This document shows, piece by piece, positions 5,720 through 8,636 of a stretch of DNA of 8,636 bases. The translations under genes and the position numbers were made by a program. How positions within the stretch are numbered: the first letter of the stretch is position 1; each line of letters starts with the position of its first letter. The notes under the pieces are model-generated. The model was given only the letters and a program-made list of their open reading frames with translations, made no database searches and was not told where the DNA came from. The stretch is from Acidobacteriaceae bacterium (GTDB lineage: Bacteria; Acidobacteriota; Terriglobia; Terriglobales; Acidobacteriaceae), in the NCBI GenBank assembly GCA_030040175.1, contig JASHUF010000283.1:1-8636 (forward strand). Direction: 5' to 3'.

Positions 5720-5746
5720 GCGATTGGCTGAAGGAGGTTGTCTACG

Positions 5747-5855
5747 GCATTTTCTGAGTTACTGTGTCCTTTTCATTTCCTCGCAAGGTCGCCGCTCCCT
5801 GTTGGTCGCGTCGACTCTGCCTTCCATCTTCGGGATACAGCTACTCAGAAAATGC
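5747..5855 (-). other. 109-nt long-stem structured element in the lipoprotein 3' region
   Basis: GCATTTTCTGAGT (5747-5759) is a perfect 13-bp inverted repeat of ACTCAGAAAATGC (5843-5855). Inside it, after a small internal loop, CTGTGTCC (5762-5769) pairs with GGATACAG (5833-5840) with one mismatch, giving about 20 pairs in all. The apical part contains another small stem, GTCG/CGAC (5803-5813 region). It starts one base after the lipoprotein TAA on the minus strand and ends 27 bp before the intrinsic terminator. It could be a 3'-UTR element, a 3'-UTR-derived small RNA, or a tiny terminal-repeat element; no target-site duplication is visible. Confidence 0.5.
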
Positions 5856-5856
5856 G

Positions 5857-7293
5857 TTAGTTAAAATCTGCGGTTGCGAAGTTGGTCAGATCCAGGCCGT
5901 CGATATGACGGGCCAGCAGTACCACCTGGCCATTGGTGGGATTCTTGAGCAGCAAGCCGACCACGCGAATGTTGGCTCCATCCGTGAGGTCGCTCCATGC
6001 GCCCAGGCCGTAACGGAAATCGGTGTGATCGCCCAGGTAGACGGTGACCGTCTCCGGGATGAGCACGCCGGCGAATCCGTTCACCTGCATCTGGAAGGTT
6101 GAGTTCGATGCGTTCTGACTGCCGGACACGATGGTTCCGTTAAAGCCCCAGTTACGCAGATGGATCCGCTCGACCGTGACCGCATCCGGGTTCGAGGCGC
6201 CGCTCGCGGGACCACCGACAGCGACGGGCTGGCCGGCGACCATGGCGCTCGAGTTGAAGAGGAATTCAGTGAACGGGTTGTGCATCCAGTAAATGAAGAA
6301 CTTCTCGTTGCCGGTGAGGTTGACCTGGGCGATCTGACCCAGAGTGAGACCCGTATCGGTGGGCAGCAGCCCGCGGACATAGAGATCGAAGCTGGAGGCC
6401 GGCTGTCCGGCGGTCTCCGTAACATAAGTGACCTGGCCGGCAGCGTAGAAGTTCGTGTTGGAGAGGATGGCCACTTCATCCGCGTCCAGGGTCTGGTCGG
6501 CGTGGTCGATGGTTCCGGAGACCTCAACGATGCAGCTCGTGTTCAGGGCCGAGAGGCTGGCGTCGCCGTCCCACTCGGTCTGGCCGTTGACGTTAATCGT
6601 GAAGTTCTCCCCGTGCGGACCCTGCACCACGAAGGACTGGCTGGTGGTGTCGACGCTGACTACGCCGGCGATGAGGGTATCAATGTAGCCGCCGCCGTCC
6701 GTGTTCGCCACGGAGTTGATGTTGAACGTGGGATCGACGGTGCCGGTGATGTTGCCGTTGGAGTCAACCTGAATGGACTTGCGCAGATCGAAGTCGACGC
6801 GCAGGCCGGCGGGCGATCCGTTCTGTTGAACCACGAGCGGCTTGTCGAGCGTGACGTTGACTGAGGTCGTGGTGAAGGTAGCCGCCTCCGTCTGGATGGT
6901 GGGTGCGCCGCCGCCGCTGGTATTGAGATAGCCGATGGAGCCTGTGCCCAGCGAGATGGTCACCTGGTCATACGTGCCCGCAGGAACGTCGTTCATGTCC
7001 AGCAGCGTTTGCAGGCCGTTGTAGCGCGCAAAGTCAACCGTGGGCTGCCCGCTCATCAGGGGAACGCTCGTTCCGCTGGAGTTGATCGCGTCAATGCCCA
7101 TGATCTGTACCGAAAACGAGGTCACGCTGGCCACGGGAGCGTCGGTGCCGATCACGAAGGCCGGGCCTGTCGCTCCGGAGGTGGTAGTGGTGGTTCCAAG
7201 ATTGCCATTGGTGCAGCCGGTGGCCGCAAGAGCACCACCAGAGAGGAGAAGCAATGCCAGGCGGAAGAGCTTCTGATGTGACTTGGGGGACAT
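5857..7293 (-). CDS. DUF4382/DUF5666 lipoprotein
   Basis: A 478-residue predicted lipoprotein. The N-terminus (K4, K8, R11, hydrophobic LALLLLSGGALAATG) leads to Cys27, a slightly weak lipobox (Ala at -3), so it would be lipid-anchored in the envelope. A short Thr/Gly linker (about 30-42) follows. Residues about 44-195 fit DUF4382: VIGTDAPVASVTSFSVQIMG, LLDMNDVPAGTYDQVTISLG, and LRVDFDLRKSIQVDSNGNIT. Residues about 207-275 fit DUF5666 (IAGVVSVDTTSQSFVVQGPH through IVEVSGTIDHADQTLDADEV). Two further similar beta-rich modules seem to occupy about 282-378 and 384-467. Neither domain has a proven function; an extracytoplasmic beta-sandwich or barrel-like role in binding or adhesion is inferred. 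The ATG has AAAGAGG 7 nt upstream. The gene is monocistronic with its own terminator. Confidence 0.87.
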   Translation of the reverse strand: MSPKSHQKLFRLALLLLSGGALAATGCTNGNLGTTTTTSGATGPAFVIGTDAPVASVTSFSVQIMGIDAINSSGTSVPLMSGQPTVDFARYNGLQTLLDMNDVPAGTYDQVTISLGTGSIGYLNTSGGGAPTIQTEAATFTTTSVNVTLDKPLVVQQNGSPAGLRVDFDLRKSIQVDSNGNITGTVDPTFNINSVANTDGGGYIDTLIAGVVSVDTTSQSFVVQGPHGENFTINVNGQTEWDGDASLSALNTSCIVEVSGTIDHADQTLDADEVAILSNTNFYAAGQVTYVTETAGQPASSFDLYVRGLLPTDTGLTLGQIAQVNLTGNEKFFIYWMHNPFTEFLFNSSAMVAGQPVAVGGPASGASNPDAVTVERIHLRNWGFNGTIVSGSQNASNSTFQMQVNGFAGVLIPETVTVYLGDHTDFRYGLGAWSDLTDGANIRVVGLLLKNPTNGQVVLLARHIDGLDLTNFATADFN

Positions 7294-7814
7294 ATTCGGC
7301 CTCTTTCTGCGCGTGTCCGTGGCTTATGCTGAGCGAGCGCGGAGTGGGCTATACCGACAGGCCCCTCCACCGGGAACCCGGAGGTTCCAGGGTGCGCGCG
7401 CGCACGGATCCATCGCTCGAGTTAACGGCATTTCAGGATGGTTCTTACCCGGGCGTGAGCTGAAGATTTGGCGATTCGTGGGTACGGCAATCCTGAAAAC
7501 GCATAAGCGGCAACGGAGGGATTCACGAGCCATACCGCTGCCATCGATGGGTTCAAACCCGGGAGGATTCAAAAAAGTTGCGAAGAAATTCTGCGTTCAT
7601 GGAACTTTTATCCAGGGTGCTGCGTCTGTGCCGCTCCATGCAGGAGCCATTGGTTGGTCGGGACAGAGATGGCTTTGCGCGGACGCCGCGAAGCCGCAGA
7701 TAGCCACTTTAGATGCGCAGCAGCGGCGGTCGCGGACGGCGAGCTGAGCCGGCTGCACCCGCGGGCCGTGACGAAAGTACTCATTGCCCGCAATCTCTCC
7801 CTCGAGCCGAGCAC
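7294..7814. other. 521-bp intergenic region without a convincing gene
   Basis: It lies between two minus-strand genes, the lipoprotein start and the dapA stop. The SD of the lipoprotein (AAAGAGG, complement of about 7301-7307) is at its left end. A weak promoter for it may be TATAGC on the minus strand (complement of 7347-7352), with TTCCCG 17 bp upstream. Open frames on both strands here have no SD, no family resemblance and compositions typical of random GC-rich translation. A 14-bp alternating palindrome is at 7392-7405. No intrinsic terminator for dapA is visible. Confidence 0.5.
7392..7405. repeat. Perfect 14-bp alternating purine-pyrimidine palindrome
   Basis: GTGCGCGCGCGCAC is fully self-complementary and alternates purine and pyrimidine throughout, a sequence type that can adopt Z-DNA or a cruciform under supercoiling. 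It lies about 100 bp upstream of the lipoprotein start. Confidence 0.6.
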
Positions 7815-8636
7815 TTAGAAAACTTCCGCGCGGAAACCGGCAGGGACAGGTGAGTGCTTGAGCAGGCCCAGCTCGCCGGCAAGCCGCTCGAGGCGCGAAC
7901 GCGTGGCCACGCTGGGGGGAACCAGCGGCAGGCGCAGCTGATCGGTGGTGCGGCCCATGAGATTAAGCACGGTTTTCACCGGACCGGGATTCGATTCCCA
8001 GAAATTGGCCTCGAAAAGGCGCGCGTAGCGGCGTTCGAGTTCACGCGCCTCGGTCCAGTGATCGCGCAGCGCGGCGCGAATCATGCGCGCGACCTCAGCC
8101 GGCGCCTCGTTGGAAGCCACGCTGACCAGCCCGTGCGCACCCACGCCGATAGCCGCAAGCGCCATGTCGTCGTCGCCGGAAAAGATGCGAAAACCCGGAG
8201 GAAGCGAGTGCACCAGTTCGGCAATCTGCTGCAGCTTGCCGCTCGACTCCTTGATGGCCTGGATGTTGGTGGCGGCGGCGGCAAGGCGCGCCACGGTGGC
8301 CGGCTCGAGGTTGACGGCCGTGCGCCCGGGCACATTGTAGAGGGTAACGGGAATCGGGTGCACGGCGCGGGCGAGCGCGAGGAAATGCTGGAACTGGCCC
8401 TCCTGCGTGGGTTTGTTGTAATACGGGCTGGCAGAGAGCACGGCGCTGACGCCGTGGACATGGCGCAACAGCGAGGCCTGGCGCACGGCCACGCGGGTGC
8501 AGTTGTGGGTGCAGCCGGCCCACACGGGAACGCGGCCGGCGGCCGCCTCGATCACAAGGCGGATGGTCACGAGCCACTCGTCCTCATCGAGCGTGGCTGC
8601 CTCGCCCGTAGACCCGCAGGCGACAAGAAAATCGAT
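7815..8636 (-). CDS. dapA: 4-hydroxy-tetrahydrodipicolinate synthase (DapA), N-terminus cut by right edge
   Basis: The frame is open to the window edge, giving 273 residues of a protein normally about 290-300 long; GTG at 8570 is internal, since family sequence precedes it. The enzyme condenses pyruvate with aspartate semialdehyde, the first committed step of lysine and diaminopimelate synthesis. It is a cytoplasmic TIM barrel, usually tetrameric. Numbering from the edge: GSTGEAATL (8-16; most members have GTTGE), SPYYNKPTQEG (70-80), YNVPGRT (100-106) with the catalytic Tyr100 and the substrate-binding Arg105, AIKESSG (127-133) with the Schiff-base Lys129, and SGDDD (153-157). All key catalytic residues are present. 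The C-terminal helical part (NPGPVKTVLNLMG to the end) looks complete. N-acetylneuraminate lyase-type or other paralogs of the superfamily are a less likely alternative. A 521-bp gap separates it from the next gene downstream. Confidence 0.88.
   Translation of the reverse strand: MDFLVACGSTGEAATLDEDEWLVTIRLVIEAAAGRVPVWAGCTHNCTRVAVRQASLLRHVHGVSAVLSASPYYNKPTQEGQFQHFLALARAVHPIPVTLYNVPGRTAVNLEPATVARLAAAATNIQAIKESSGKLQQIAELVHSLPPGFRIFSGDDDMALAAIGVGAHGLVSVASNEAPAEVARMIRAALRDHWTEARELERRYARLFEANFWESNPGPVKTVLNLMGRTTDQLRLPLVPPSVATRSRLERLAGELGLLKHSPVPAGFRAEVF

Larger units (their letters stand above)
5222..5731 (+). pseudogene. Broken outer-membrane/transporter-like gene (5' third only, chimeric 3' end)
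   Basis: The frame has 169 codons, but only residues 1-110 (to 5551) look like a real protein. After a signal-like ALALLPGGARARAQ comes GPPYQTGDPVPVDLHHYEFY and IFGG, then FEFNWGAIPRVQLHAILPWG and FGLTDTELGAKIAFLKE. This matches what I know of a family of predicted outer-membrane beta-barrel proteins, often labelled 'transporter', usually about 250-300 residues. At codon 111 the similarity stops abruptly and the rest (RRRGARSARG and on) is Arg/Ser-rich non-protein-like sequence that even reads through the terminator hairpin at 5680-5719. No SD precedes the ATG at 5222, and the upstream frame lacks any other usual start, so the 5' end may also be damaged. It is divergent from PadR, which may once have controlled it. 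A lineage-specific short protein is possible but less likely. Confidence 0.6.

Noticed and set aside
5731..5737. AAGGAGG, an ideal SD sequence on the plus strand
   Set aside because: No start codon follows at a usable distance with an open frame that resembles a protein; it lies between the terminator and the 109-nt element transcribed on the other strand.
5747..5855. Reading the 13-bp inverted repeats as the ends of a miniature transposable element
   Set aside because: No target-site duplication is visible next to either arm, and the inner sequence keeps pairing beyond the arms, which fits an RNA structure better; kept open as an alternative only.
7549..7560. GGGTTCAAACCC, which looks like a tRNA T-arm
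   Set aside because: No acceptor, D or anticodon stems can be formed at the right distances; it is only a short palindromic stem.
7283..7747. A 154-codon plus-strand frame across the large gap
   Set aside because: It starts inside the lipoprotein gene's 5' end on the opposite strand, has no SD, and its translation shows no domain, signal or membrane pattern.

Overview
The window is GC-rich bacterial chromosome and most likely comes from an acidobacterium (Acidobacteriota). This rests on gene content only: a DUF4382/DUF5666 lipoprotein, a DUF3300 protein with long Tyr/Pro/Gln-rich repeats, a very short PadR regulator, and a beta-barrel-type gene fragment starting PPYQTGDPVPVDLHHYEFYIF. All are families I associate with Acidobacteriota. 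No rRNA, tRNA, CRISPR array, transposase or complete mobile element was found.

Layout, left to right. (1) Positions 1-1421, minus strand: the N-terminal end of an XRE-type HTH regulator runs off the left edge. Upstream of it lie two inverted arrays of a 7-bp repeat (TAGCTNC), then a class V aminotransferase whose last codons and stop lie inside one array. (2) 1422-1682: an AT-rich, palindrome-bearing divergent intergenic region. (3) 1683-2162, plus: a YqeY/GatB-like protein starting at GTG. (4) 2163-2458: a structured leader. (5) 2459-4282, plus: a large secreted DUF3300 protein. (6) 4472-4726, plus: an 84-residue two-helix membrane protein. (7) 4745-5080, minus: a PadR regulator, convergent with the small membrane protein, with a TATCGA/TCGATA operator candidate upstream. 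(8) 5222-5731, plus: a broken outer-membrane-type gene. Its first third is recognisable, then it joins the last about 23 codons of an unrelated membrane protein in another frame. (9) 5680-7293, minus: a DUF4382/DUF5666 lipoprotein whose 3' region holds a 109-nt long-stem element followed by a good intrinsic terminator. (10) 7294-7814: a 521-bp gap without a convincing gene. (11) 7815-8636, minus: most of dihydrodipicolinate synthase (DapA), cut by the right edge.

The genes do not form one pathway. DapA (lysine and peptidoglycan precursor synthesis), the aminotransferase and YqeY are housekeeping-type. DUF3300, the lipoprotein and the broken barrel gene are envelope-type. PadR and its operator candidate probably act locally and may once have served the now broken gene. 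The items most worth a second look are the paired heptamer arrays that supply a stop codon and an SD-like sequence to their neighbours, the chimeric pseudogene scar at about 5552, and the tandem RNA structures after the lipoprotein gene.
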